A stretch of 15,508 bases of DNA. It comes from Bacillota bacterium. GTDB taxonomy: Bacteria; Bacillota; Clostridia; Lachnospirales; Lachnospiraceae. The notes under the pieces are model-generated. The model saw only the letters and a program-made list of their open reading frames with translations. It was not told the origin of the DNA and ran no database searches. Of this stretch, positions 8,145 to 14,793 are shown one piece after another; the stretch's first letter is position 1; each line of letters starts with the position of its first letter. The position numbers were made by a program, and so were the translations under genes. The stretch spans positions 1 to 15,508 of the forward strand of contig JAEWSH010000121.1 in the NCBI GenBank assembly GCA_023398375.1, given 5' to 3'.

Positions 8145-8164
8145 AGGCACCCATTCTGGTGCCT
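8145..8164 (+). terminator. Hairpin in the IS66 relic 2 right end (terminator-like)
   Basis: AGGCACC (8145-8151) pairs perfectly with GGTGCCT (8158-8164) around a 6-base loop, 36 bases after the tnpC stop. It occupies the same place as the 838-855 hairpin in relic 1, with several stem bases changed. That supports a conserved structure rather than chance. No long T-run follows. Confidence 0.45.
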
Positions 8165-8198
8165 TATAAAATGGATATGCTCTAAATTGGGTATAAAC

Positions 8199-8479
8199 AA
8201 GAATTATGAAAATGATTAAGGATTATGAATCATGAAAATATAACAACAGAGCCTGGAAACACCTGCAGTAACGAATATACGTTATTGCACTTGCTTTTCA
8301 TTCCGAATAAGGAACTCTCTGTCATTTTTAATTATTTTATCACATTCATAATGGAATACATTGCATTGTGCGCATCATCTTTTTTTAAGAATGCGCTGAT
8401 TTCTGAAAGAAAGTCTGTAACTTTATGCACCGGCATAGGGCTGAGTATTATATTGCTTGATTACTTTAAAGATGTTCAT
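8199..8479 (-). pseudogene. IS4-type transposase, N-terminal fragment
   Basis: From ATG 8479 on the - strand: MNIFKVIKQYNTQPYAGA, then in another frame HKVTDFLSEISAFLKKDDAH and NAMYSIMNVIK, a TAA, then SSLFGMKSKCNNVYSLLQVF and PGSVVIFS. It starts about 60 bases inside the 8540-8557 terminal repeat, as the 5' end of an insertion sequence should, and stops being readable at the IS66 end (8198). Order and strand agree with the larger fragment at 6303-7338. It is broken by a frameshift and stops. The + strand reading frame over 8225-8527 is its shadow. Confidence 0.6.
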
Positions 8480-8539
8480 TTTCTGCGATATACAGAACCC
8501 CCTATACCTTTTTATGCTGTCATATGAACTCTTCTTTTT

Positions 8540-8557
8540 AACTTGCGAAACTTAAAT
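8540..8557. repeat. Terminal inverted repeat of the IS4-type element, right in window
   Basis: AACTTGCGAAACTTAAAT, the inverse of 6286-6303 with one mismatch. It ends 12 bases before the ATG of the next glycosyltransferase, so that gene's ribosome-binding region lies just outside the element. Confidence 0.75.
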
Positions 8558-8569
8558 AAAGAATGTTAG

Positions 8570-9595
8570 ATGAAAACTAAAATTGCATATGTTCTAGTAA
8601 GTGACGAAAGTGATACTTATTTAGAGCAAACCATAATATCTCTATATTCATTACGTTTGTATAATCCTAATGTGACAGTTGTATTGGTTGTTGATGACAT
8701 TACAGATTTGACAATAAAAGGCAAAAGATGTAAGATTTTGGAATATATATCTGAAAAGAGAACTATTAATTTAGATAACCAATATAATAAATTACAACGT
8801 TCTAGATATTTGAAAACTACTTTAAGAGAATATATTGAGGGGGATTATTTATATATAGATTCAGATACAATTATAACATCTTCTTTGGAGGATATCGATA
8901 ATTTTGATTGTGAAATAGGAGCAGTCAAAAATCATCATATGAATGTAAAAGAATTCTCAAGAGATAGTTTTATTAGGAATTGTGCAGTAAAAATAGATTG
9001 GGTTTTAACAGAAAATGATAAAGAATTTTATAATAGTGGCGTTTTCTATGTGAAGGATACCGAAAAAACTCATCGTTTTTATAAAGAATGGAATCAGATT
9101 TGGCAAGTCTCTATAAAGAAGGGGTTTCATTATGATCAACCAGCATTAGGTAAAGCAAATTCTATTAGTAATTATTTGATACAAGAATTGGATGGTATAT
9201 GGAATTGCCAAATATTAGATAATGGGTTAGCTTTTCTTTTTGATGCCAAAATAATTCACTATTTTACTTCTGTGAAGGCAGATAGCAATGAAAAGCCATT
9301 TTATGTGTTTTTAGATAATTCTATTTACGATAGAATGAAGCAAGTGGAAAAAATTCCAGATGATATAATCCTACAGATTAGGCATGCTAAATCTGCATTT
9401 AGTTTAGATTATAGATTATGTTTGGGAGATGAACTGATACTATTGTCTTCAGATGCTTATTTAAGATTGAAATCTATTTTTATTAAGTTCCCTAGCCTTT
9501 TTAGGATAGTGGATAGATGGTGCTGGAGCATGAATCAAGTAATAAAAGTAATAAATAGATTACGAAATAATAGGTGGGATTCATTGTTTTGCTAG
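8570..9595 (+). CDS. Glycosyltransferase, GT8-like (GT-A fold)
   Basis: A 341-residue protein. The N-terminal strand KIAYVLVSDESDTYLEQTII and the later GDYLYIDSDTIITSSLEDI resemble the nucleotide-sugar binding half of GT8-type retaining transferases (LgtC/glycogenin group). The metal-binding DxD is Asp97-Ser-Asp99. Further family-like marks are FYNSGVFYVKD, HYDQPALGKAN and a C-terminal KIIHYFTS followed by KPF, similar to the HxxGxxKPW ending of GT8. No membrane segment is obvious, so it probably works on the inner face of the membrane, adding one sugar to the lipid-linked repeat unit. Donor and acceptor are unknown. It begins 12 bases after the IS4-type end, so its transcription must pass through or start within the insertion-sequence block. 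Codon use is very AT-rich. Confidence 0.82.
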   Translation: MKTKIAYVLVSDESDTYLEQTIISLYSLRLYNPNVTVVLVVDDITDLTIKGKRCKILEYISEKRTINLDNQYNKLQRSRYLKTTLREYIEGDYLYIDSDTIITSSLEDIDNFDCEIGAVKNHHMNVKEFSRDSFIRNCAVKIDWVLTENDKEFYNSGVFYVKDTEKTHRFYKEWNQIWQVSIKKGFHYDQPALGKANSISNYLIQELDGIWNCQILDNGLAFLFDAKIIHYFTSVKADSNEKPFYVFLDNSIYDRMKQVEKIPDDIILQIRHAKSAFSLDYRLCLGDELILLSSDAYLRLKSIFIKFPSLFRIVDRWCWSMNQVIKVINRLRNNRWDSLFC

Positions 9596-9603
9596 TTTTA
9601 AAT

Positions 9604-9668
9604 TAGGTCGTTAATTTCAAGAGGCTTAGTCTTTGAAACAAATACGTAAGCCTTTAATTAAGACCTAT
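9604..9668. repeat. Long imperfect inverted repeat / hairpin after the GT8-like gene
   Basis: Outer arms TAGGTCGTTAATT (9604-9616) and TTAATTAAGACCTA (9655-9668) pair with one bulge. Inner arms AGGCTTA (9622-9628) and TAAGCCT (9647-9653) pair perfectly around an 18-base loop. Together they can form one stem of about 19 pairs with a small internal bulge. No T-run follows at once, so it is not a textbook terminator. It could be an RNA-processing or attenuation structure, or the trace of a small mobile repeat. Confidence 0.5.
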
Positions 9669-9887
9669 GAACTAAAAAAATTACCTTCTCTATGAATTAA
9701 AAATTATAATTATTATGGTAGCGAAGATTTTGAAAGTTTTTATTTTCAGTACCAAACAGAATCTCTTTCTAAAGGAGAATCTCTCCACCCCTTTTGTGTT
9801 AAGGACAAAGTTTCTTGTAACATTTTTCTAAAAAAAGTGTCTTTTGCTTTAATTATTTTTGATTTTTCTAAAGAATATATTTTATAT
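9669..9887. other. Non-coding AT-rich gap before the GT2 gene
   Basis: A frame for 38 residues from ATG 9715 to TAA 9829-9831 has no family resemblance and is probably chance. TATTTTTG at 9854-9861 fits the Bacteroides -7 pattern TAnnTTTG, but no TTTG lies at the expected -33 spacing. No other signal was recognised. Confidence 0.4.
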
Positions 9888-10838
9888 ATGGCGCAAGTTT
9901 CAGTTCTACTACCCGCATATAATGCAGAATCAACAATAGCAGAGGCGATTCAGAGCATTATTGATCAAACATATAAGGATTGGGAACTCTATGTTATAAA
10001 TGATGGCTCAGTGGATCAAACAGAAGAAGTTATTCTGTCATTTAAAGATAATAGGATTAGATACCTCAAAAATGATAGGAATATGGGGCTGATTTATACT
10101 TTAAATAGAGGGCTGGCTATTGCTGGATGTAAATATATAGCCCGAATGGATGCAGATGATATATGTATGTCTACGCGTTTCGAAAAACAGGTATTGTATC
10201 TGGAATTGCATCCTGAGGTTGTTATATGTGGTACGCAAATAGAATATTTTGGCACAAAGAGTAATAATTATACAAAGTTGTTTTTCCCCACTAAAGATAA
10301 AGAACTAAAGGAAATGCTTGCTGTTTCTACTTGTTTTGCGCATCCTACTATAATGATGAGAAGGAAGGTAATGGTGGATAACAAGATACAGTATGATTAT
10401 AATTATAAAAATGCAGAAGATTATTGTATGTGGATTGAGATGATGAAGTTTGGAAAATTTGCAAATTTGGATGAGCCATTACTTCAATATCGTATATCGG
10501 ATACGCAGGTGTCACAACCATTTAATCTGCAGACGATTAACTCTGTAATGGCTTGCAAACGGAAATATCTTGAACAATATTTGCTTAAAGAAGAAGTTGA
10601 CGATTTGTTTGAATATCCTATAGACATATCAACCATTAAGGGAATTAAGCAAAAATTGAATAATCCTAGAGTTATTGAAGCATGTTATCTTTCTTTAGAG
10701 GAATACAGTTTAAAGAGTTTACTTTATTATCTTTTTTCTACTGATGTATTTAAGTTGGGATTTGGTGCATTTATTCGTTATATGAAGCGATTTATACTAG
10801 GTCAGAATCCGGTTTACTGCAATGTTCGGTTAGTATGA
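9888..10838 (+). CDS. Family 2 glycosyltransferase
   Basis: A 316-residue inverting GT-A transferase. Starting at ATG 9888, MAQVSVLLPAYNAESTIAEA is the standard GT2 first strand and helix; the frame extends upstream to 9837, but those residues are not GT2-like, so the internal ATG is preferred. YVINDGSVDQTEE binds the nucleotide, and ARMDADD (Asp88, Asp90, Asp91) is the metal-binding DxD with its typical arginine ahead. A later NAEDYCMWIEMMKFGKFAN segment, with an ED pair, carries the probable catalytic base, followed by YRISDTQVS. The C-terminal third is ordinary soluble helix with no clear membrane anchor. It should add one sugar to the capsule repeat unit; the sugar cannot be told from sequence. 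It stands apart from its neighbours, with non-coding DNA on both sides. Confidence 0.88.
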   Translation: MAQVSVLLPAYNAESTIAEAIQSIIDQTYKDWELYVINDGSVDQTEEVILSFKDNRIRYLKNDRNMGLIYTLNRGLAIAGCKYIARMDADDICMSTRFEKQVLYLELHPEVVICGTQIEYFGTKSNNYTKLFFPTKDKELKEMLAVSTCFAHPTIMMRRKVMVDNKIQYDYNYKNAEDYCMWIEMMKFGKFANLDEPLLQYRISDTQVSQPFNLQTINSVMACKRKYLEQYLLKEEVDDLFEYPIDISTIKGIKQKLNNPRVIEACYLSLEEYSLKSLLYYLFSTDVFKLGFGAFIRYMKRFILGQNPVYCNVRLV

Positions 10839-11344
10839 AAAATGGTATACAACTATCAATTTATATAATTCAGTTATTCTTATTACACTTTGATTTTAAA
10901 TCAATGGCATCAATACAAAGTATTTGGCAACAGCTACTTTGATGGTTGCATGTGTGTGTATTCCTTCTGCTCTAGTTAGATTGCCGTTGATAAATAGTAA
11001 GATATTCCGAAGGCCGCTAAATTCAATAATTATATATAATGCGATTTTTTTGCTGATTCCCATATGCTTGATGACTACAGATTTTACTATGCTTTCAAGT
11101 ACAATTCATCTTCTCATTTGTACAGTGGATATATTTTGGGGCACTGAACTACTTAAAGACACTTTTCCGTGAAATCGTCAAAGGTCGCAGGTTTTATGAG
11201 AATCTGTTGTCGATGACCATTGGAATCAATACTAACAATATTTTAAAAACAAGTCCGCTTTTTGAATTATTTAAGAGGAAACCGCATACAGGCGGTGTTC
11301 CCTAGAGGATATGTCAAAATTGGACACTTACTGTCAATAGTAAA
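10839..11344 (+). pseudogene. Unrecognised broken coding remnants between GT2 and wzy
   Basis: No intact gene is recognised here. A frame at 10924-11172 (starting TTG, 82 residues) is hydrophobic, with two likely membrane segments (SIIIYNAIFLLIPICLM and STIHLLICTVDIFW), and looks like part of a small membrane protein. Near 11135-11150 plausible coding moves to another frame, giving ALNYLKTLFREIVKGRRFYE, NLLSMTIGINTNNIL and SPLFELFKRKPHTGG, ending in TAG at about 11305. The part around GRRFYENLL and INTNNIL faintly recalls the winged-helix core of HxlR-type regulators (motif F-E-L, G-I-x-T-N-I-L), but this is weak. The frame change and absence of good starts suggest decayed DNA left by an earlier insertion or gene exchange. 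Strand and function are uncertain. Confidence 0.35.
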
Positions 11345-12622
11345 ATGATTTGTTTAATTCGTAATAGCTGGTATATCATCATCCTTTTTATGTTGATTTT
11401 TGGTTTTCAAATTGCGAATGTTAATACGAGATATATTGCATTTATATTATGTATAATTTCATTGCTTTTTGAAAAAAGAGGCATCTCTAATTTGCTCCAT
11501 TTTCTAACAAAAAAATACAATTTTTATCTGTTGGCATTTTTGCTACTGTATTATGTCTTATCTATTTTGATTCCAATCTTTCATAATACATTTGATTTTA
11601 CATTAGCATTAGAGTCATTTGGAGTAATTATCATACTGGGATGTGTTTTGGTTTATGCTGTTGTTGTATCTAATTATATTCGTACAGAAAAACAACTTTT
11701 AGAGTCTATATTTATTACTTTTACTTTACAATCATTTGTTGTAATATCATGTTTCTTTTTTCCTGAGTTTTATGGCTTTGTTAGAAATTTTCAATACGAC
11801 CAAGTTGCAAGTATTGCAGATTCTTACCTTAGTAGGGGTGTTGCTAGGGGATTAGCTCTTTCTGGTGATCAATTTTTTGGTTTATCAGCTGTTTTTGGAC
11901 TCGTTTATATTTTTATGGGTAGATATATTTCTTATTTTAATAAGTATGGAAGTTACTTTTGGTTTGTTTTATTGATTGTTGGAAATTTTTTTATAGGAAG
12001 GACAGGGTTTTTAGGTGTTTTTTTTGCTCTATTATTGCTATTATTTTCTAAAACTAATTATTTAAAATTATTGAGAATCACAAAAAATCTTTTTATCTGT
12101 TTTGTTTTTGTAGGATTTGTATACATTACATTGGTTCCTATTGATATTAAGGAAACTTTTATAAATAATGTGTTACCTTTTGCTTTTGAACTATTTTATA
12201 ATCTGGATAAGGGATATGGTTTCTCTTCTGCTTCTAGTGATCATTTGCTTCAGATGTTAAATGTACCAATAAGCCCTTTAGAATTTTTAGTCGGTACAGG
12301 TAAGTTTACTAATATGGATGGTAGTTATTATATGAATACAGACTCAGGATATATGAGGCAAATTTTCTTTGGAGGAGTAGGATATGTTATTATTGCAGTG
12401 ACTTTATTTTTTTCTATTTTTTTTGCATCAAAAAGTATATTTAAAAAAATTTATACGGATTGGAATTTTTGTTTTTTAGTTAGCTGTATTATTGTTTATT
12501 TTTTAGTACTTCAAGTAAAAGGTCTCACTATTTTCTTTTCAAGGGAAACTATGGCTTTGCTTTTTTATTATTTGATAATGATGAATAAAATAAATTGTTT
12601 TAATTATTTAAAAAGTGAGTAG
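11345..12622 (+). CDS. wzy: Oligosaccharide repeat-unit polymerase, Wzy-like
   Basis: A 425-residue, strongly hydrophobic protein with roughly ten to twelve membrane helices and a larger outer loop between about residues 265 and 340 (around GYGFSSASSDHLLQML and GTGKFTNMDGSYYMNTDSGY). This layout, and the GNFFIGRTGFLGVFFALLLL helix, are typical of Wzy-type polymerases and O-antigen ligase-like proteins, which share little exact sequence. As the only such protein here, beside a Wzx flippase, it probably joins flipped repeat units in the periplasm. The start is ATG 11345; the upstream sequence is AT-rich with no strong ribosome site, as usual in Bacteroides. Its last 8 bases overlap the next gene's GTG start. 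Very AT-rich with long T-runs. Confidence 0.8.
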   Translation: MICLIRNSWYIIILFMLIFGFQIANVNTRYIAFILCIISLLFEKRGISNLLHFLTKKYNFYLLAFLLLYYVLSILIPIFHNTFDFTLALESFGVIIILGCVLVYAVVVSNYIRTEKQLLESIFITFTLQSFVVISCFFFPEFYGFVRNFQYDQVASIADSYLSRGVARGLALSGDQFFGLSAVFGLVYIFMGRYISYFNKYGSYFWFVLLIVGNFFIGRTGFLGVFFALLLLLFSKTNYLKLLRITKNLFICFVFVGFVYITLVPIDIKETFINNVLPFAFELFYNLDKGYGFSSASSDHLLQMLNVPISPLEFLVGTGKFTNMDGSYYMNTDSGYMRQIFFGGVGYVIIAVTLFFSIFFASKSIFKKIYTDWNFCFLVSCIIVYFLVLQVKGLTIFFSRETMALLFYYLIMMNKINCFNYLKSE

Positions 12623-13691
12623 AAAAAAAATATGTTTCTTTACTCCTGTATCCTTGGCTTCTGTTGGTGGAGGAGAAAGAGTCTTATGTGTTATTGCTAA
12701 TGAATTAGCAAAGTCTTGTGAAGTTCATATTGTTAGCTATAATACGGAAACTTCTTTTTATTTTTTAGCATCTAATATCAGATTAGAGAGTTTGGGGCTG
12801 AAAAGATCTAAAAATTCTTTTTTCAGAAAAATGCAACCCTTTTTTTATATGTTGAAATTTAGGAGCTATGTTAAGCGACAACAATTTGATGAAATTATAG
12901 TTTTGTCTGAAATAGGTTGTTTTTTTGTAAGCATAGCATTGTGTTTTTTAAGAGTAAAAAAGATAGCATGGTTGCATAATAGCTTTTTTGAGCCCCAGCC
13001 TTTGGTTATTCGTCTTTTTAGAAAATATGTATTAATGCTATATGATAAGATTGTAGTAATTAATAGAAAAGATGAATATATATATCGGGATAATCAAAAT
13101 CTGGTAAATACAATTAGAATTCCTAATCCATTGACTTTACAATCTAGTGTAAAGTCTTCTTTAAATTGTAAAAGAATTATTTCAGTAGGACGGCTCAATA
13201 GGCAAAAAGGATTTGATTTTCTGATAACAGCTTGTCTGCCTGTTTTGAGGGAATATCCAGATTGGAGATTAGATATTTTTGGACAAGATGATGGAGCACA
13301 ACATGATTTGCAATGTTTAATTGAAGAATGTTCATGCACAGCTCAGGTGGCTATTCATCCTCCAACTTGTGAAATTATGCAGGAATATTTGCAATCTTCT
13401 GTTTTTGCTTTTACGTCTTTATTTGAAAGTTTCGGATTAGTATTATTAGAAGCAGCAGAAGCTGGATTGCCTCTTATTGCTTTTGATTCACCTAGTGGAA
13501 TTGCTGATATTGTAGAAAATAATAGTAATGGCTTTTTGATTGAGAAAGGAAATATAGATGATTTTACTTCTCATCTACGAATTTTAGTTGAGAATAAAGA
13601 AATGCGTGAAAAATTTGCCAATGGCGCTATTCAAAAAGCTTGCAATTTTAATATTGAGAAAATTATAAAGTCATGGTATGAAATCTTATAA
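12615..13691 (+). CDS. Family 4-like (GT-B) glycosyltransferase
   Basis: A 358-residue transferase. The N-terminal domain begins KKICFFTPVSLASVGGGERV, with the glycine-rich acceptor-side loop common in GT4. The C-terminal domain begins at IISVGRLNRQKGFDFLI and carries the donor-binding ESFGLVLLE (Glu271 to Glu279, E-x7-E). LIAFDSPSGIADIVENNSNGF completes the usual GT4 pattern. No membrane helices are evident. The start is GTG at 12615 (MSRKKICFF), inside the last codons of wzy: the bases GTGAGTAG hold both this start and the wzy stop, which suggests translational coupling. The next gene starts within its last 14 bases. It should add a hexose or N-acetylhexosamine to the repeat unit; the sugar is unknown. 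Confidence 0.88.
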   Translation: MSRKKICFFTPVSLASVGGGERVLCVIANELAKSCEVHIVSYNTETSFYFLASNIRLESLGLKRSKNSFFRKMQPFFYMLKFRSYVKRQQFDEIIVLSEIGCFFVSIALCFLRVKKIAWLHNSFFEPQPLVIRLFRKYVLMLYDKIVVINRKDEYIYRDNQNLVNTIRIPNPLTLQSSVKSSLNCKRIISVGRLNRQKGFDFLITACLPVLREYPDWRLDIFGQDDGAQHDLQCLIEECSCTAQVAIHPPTCEIMQEYLQSSVFAFTSLFESFGLVLLEAAEAGLPLIAFDSPSGIADIVENNSNGFLIEKGNIDDFTSHLRILVENKEMREKFANGAIQKACNFNIEKIIKSWYEIL

Positions 13692-14712
13692 AAGAAAAAA
13701 AGTAGTCTTATTCTATTCTAGTGTACAAGAAAAAAAAATGTTTTATATACAAGGGTTTTATAAAACGGATATTTCTATTCTTCAAGATTTAGGATATTCT
13801 GTACTTTTGAGTAATCGCATAATAGATTTTTTACATTTTAAGAAATATGATATTGCTTTCTTATACTTTTATAGATATGCTCTTTTTTCTGCTATTTTAG
13901 CAAAATTATTCGGGAAAACAGTAATTTTTACTGGTGGCATTGATAATTTGGATAGAAGTTATGCTGGTAGTAAGAATTATTTTATACAAAAGATTTTTTT
14001 TAAATTATGTAACCTTTTTTCGGATACATCATTAATAGTATCTACTGCTGATCAAAAAAATATAGAAAAAATATATTCGGCAGATAGGATGCCTAAAAAT
14101 TGTAAGCTTTGTTTTCATTCTATAGATATTCAAGATTTGAAATATAATAGAGATACTCCTAAAGAAAATGTTTTTTTGACAATTGCATGGATGGGGAAAG
14201 TTGAAAATGTGTATCGAAAGGGAGTATTGCATTCCATTTATGTTTTTAAAGAATTGCAAAATTTAATGTCTGAATACAAATTTTATATTATTGGTAGCTT
14301 GGGTGAGGGTAGTGATTATGCTATGAACTTAGTTAAGAAGCTGCAACTTGAAGATAGTGTTTGTTTTACAGGTTCTATAGATGAAGATCAGAAAAATATT
14401 TTTTTGAAGAAAAGTAAATTTTATTTTCAACTTTCTGAATATGAAGGATTTGGTATTGCTGCAATGGAGGCTCTTGCAGCAGGGAACATTGTAATTCATT
14501 CAGGAAGAGGAGGCTTGAAAGATGCTATTGGCAATAATGGGATTTGTATTGAAAATCTAACAGACTATAAAAAAATTGCTAAGCAAATTTATTATTCTTA
14601 TTTGGAAAAAGAAACACTTAGTAAGATAGAAAAAGGTGTACACTATGTAGAAGATAATTTTTCGTATTCAAACAGAAAACAAATTATATCTGGTGCTTTA
14701 AAATTGCGATAG
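13678..14712 (+). CDS. Glycosyltransferase, GT4-like (GT-B)
   Basis: A 344-residue transferase. The C-terminal domain shows TIAWMGKVENVYRKGV (donor-domain opening strand and loop), VCFTGSIDEDQKNIFLKKS, and SEYEGFGIAAMEALAAGNIV with the E-x7-E pair Glu256/Glu264. The N-terminal half is less typical but has GIDNLDRSYAGSK and a STADQKNIEKIY linker, as in several capsule GT4-like enzymes. The start overlaps the previous gene by 14 bases in another frame, so the wzy-GT-GT genes form one tightly packed unit. It is followed by an 81-base gap and then the CapE-type gene. Substrate unknown. The gene is extremely AT-rich, with long A-runs at its 5' end. Confidence 0.85.
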   Translation: MKSYKRKKVVLFYSSVQEKKMFYIQGFYKTDISILQDLGYSVLLSNRIIDFLHFKKYDIAFLYFYRYALFSAILAKLFGKTVIFTGGIDNLDRSYAGSKNYFIQKIFFKLCNLFSDTSLIVSTADQKNIEKIYSADRMPKNCKLCFHSIDIQDLKYNRDTPKENVFLTIAWMGKVENVYRKGVLHSIYVFKELQNLMSEYKFYIIGSLGEGSDYAMNLVKKLQLEDSVCFTGSIDEDQKNIFLKKSKFYFQLSEYEGFGIAAMEALAAGNIVIHSGRGGLKDAIGNNGICIENLTDYKKIAKQIYYSYLEKETLSKIEKGVHYVEDNFSYSNRKQIISGALKLR

Positions 14713-14793
14713 ATTGATATGTTCTTTAATTATATTATGTGTGGTTTTGAATAATGTGTATTCTCAATTATTGAATAAATAAAGTATTTTTAT

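Larger units (their letters stand above)
7339..8198 (+). mobile_element. IS66-family element remnant (relic 2), right part only
   Basis: The segment holds the second half of an IS66 large transposase, a hairpin and a right end (TCTAAATTGGGTATAAAC at 8181-8198) that aligns with the end of relic 1. The left half of the element (tnpA, tnpB and the start of tnpC) is missing. It lies inside the IS4-type transposase gene, on the opposite strand. About 50 or more codons of that gene also appear missing between the two flanks, so a deletion probably removed the IS66 left half together with some target DNA. The left junction is placed at 7334-7341 because - strand IS4 coding (KTGRRF) ends there and + strand IS66 coding (GYDRYKKCYMW) begins. 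Confidence 0.75.
6286..8557 (-). mobile_element. IS4-type insertion sequence remnant, interrupted by an IS66 relic
   Basis: ATTTAAATTTCGCAAGTT at 6286-6303 and AACTTGCGAAACTTAAAT at 8540-8557 are inverted copies of one 18-base end, differing at one position. Between them, on the - strand, lie both ends of one DDE transposase gene: the start from 8479 down and the rest down to a TGA at 6305-6303 that overlaps the terminal repeat by one base. That arrangement is what an insertion sequence with one transposase should show. The middle is occupied by an IS66 fragment on the other strand. A direct repeat TAAATAA occurs on both sides (near 6280 and at 8553) but in a poor register with the ends, so a target duplication is not claimed. 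The element sits between ugd and the next glycosyltransferase without harming either. Confidence 0.8.

Noticed and set aside
8225..8527. Plus-strand 100-residue frame before the GT8-like gene
   Set aside because: The opposite strand reads as the decayed N-terminus of the IS4-type transposase, placed correctly inside the terminal repeat, so the plus frame is a shadow.
6261..8560. TAAATAA direct repeat as the target duplication of the IS4-type element
   Set aside because: Copies occur on both sides, but they overlap the terminal repeats in inconsistent register, and the motif recurs at 6261 and 6280 in AT-rich sequence.
9715..9831. Possible 38-residue peptide from ATG 9715
   Set aside because: Short, with no recognised motif or ribosome site, in AT-rich intergenic DNA; chance is the simplest explanation.
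9854..9861. TATTTTTG as a Bacteroides -7 promoter element
   Set aside because: It fits TAnnTTTG, but no TTTG lies at the -33 distance and such matches are common in this AT-rich DNA.
9837..9887. Upstream extension of the GT2 frame to 9837
   Set aside because: The extra residues do not resemble GT2 proteins, and ATG 9888 gives the canonical MAQVSVLLPAYN start.
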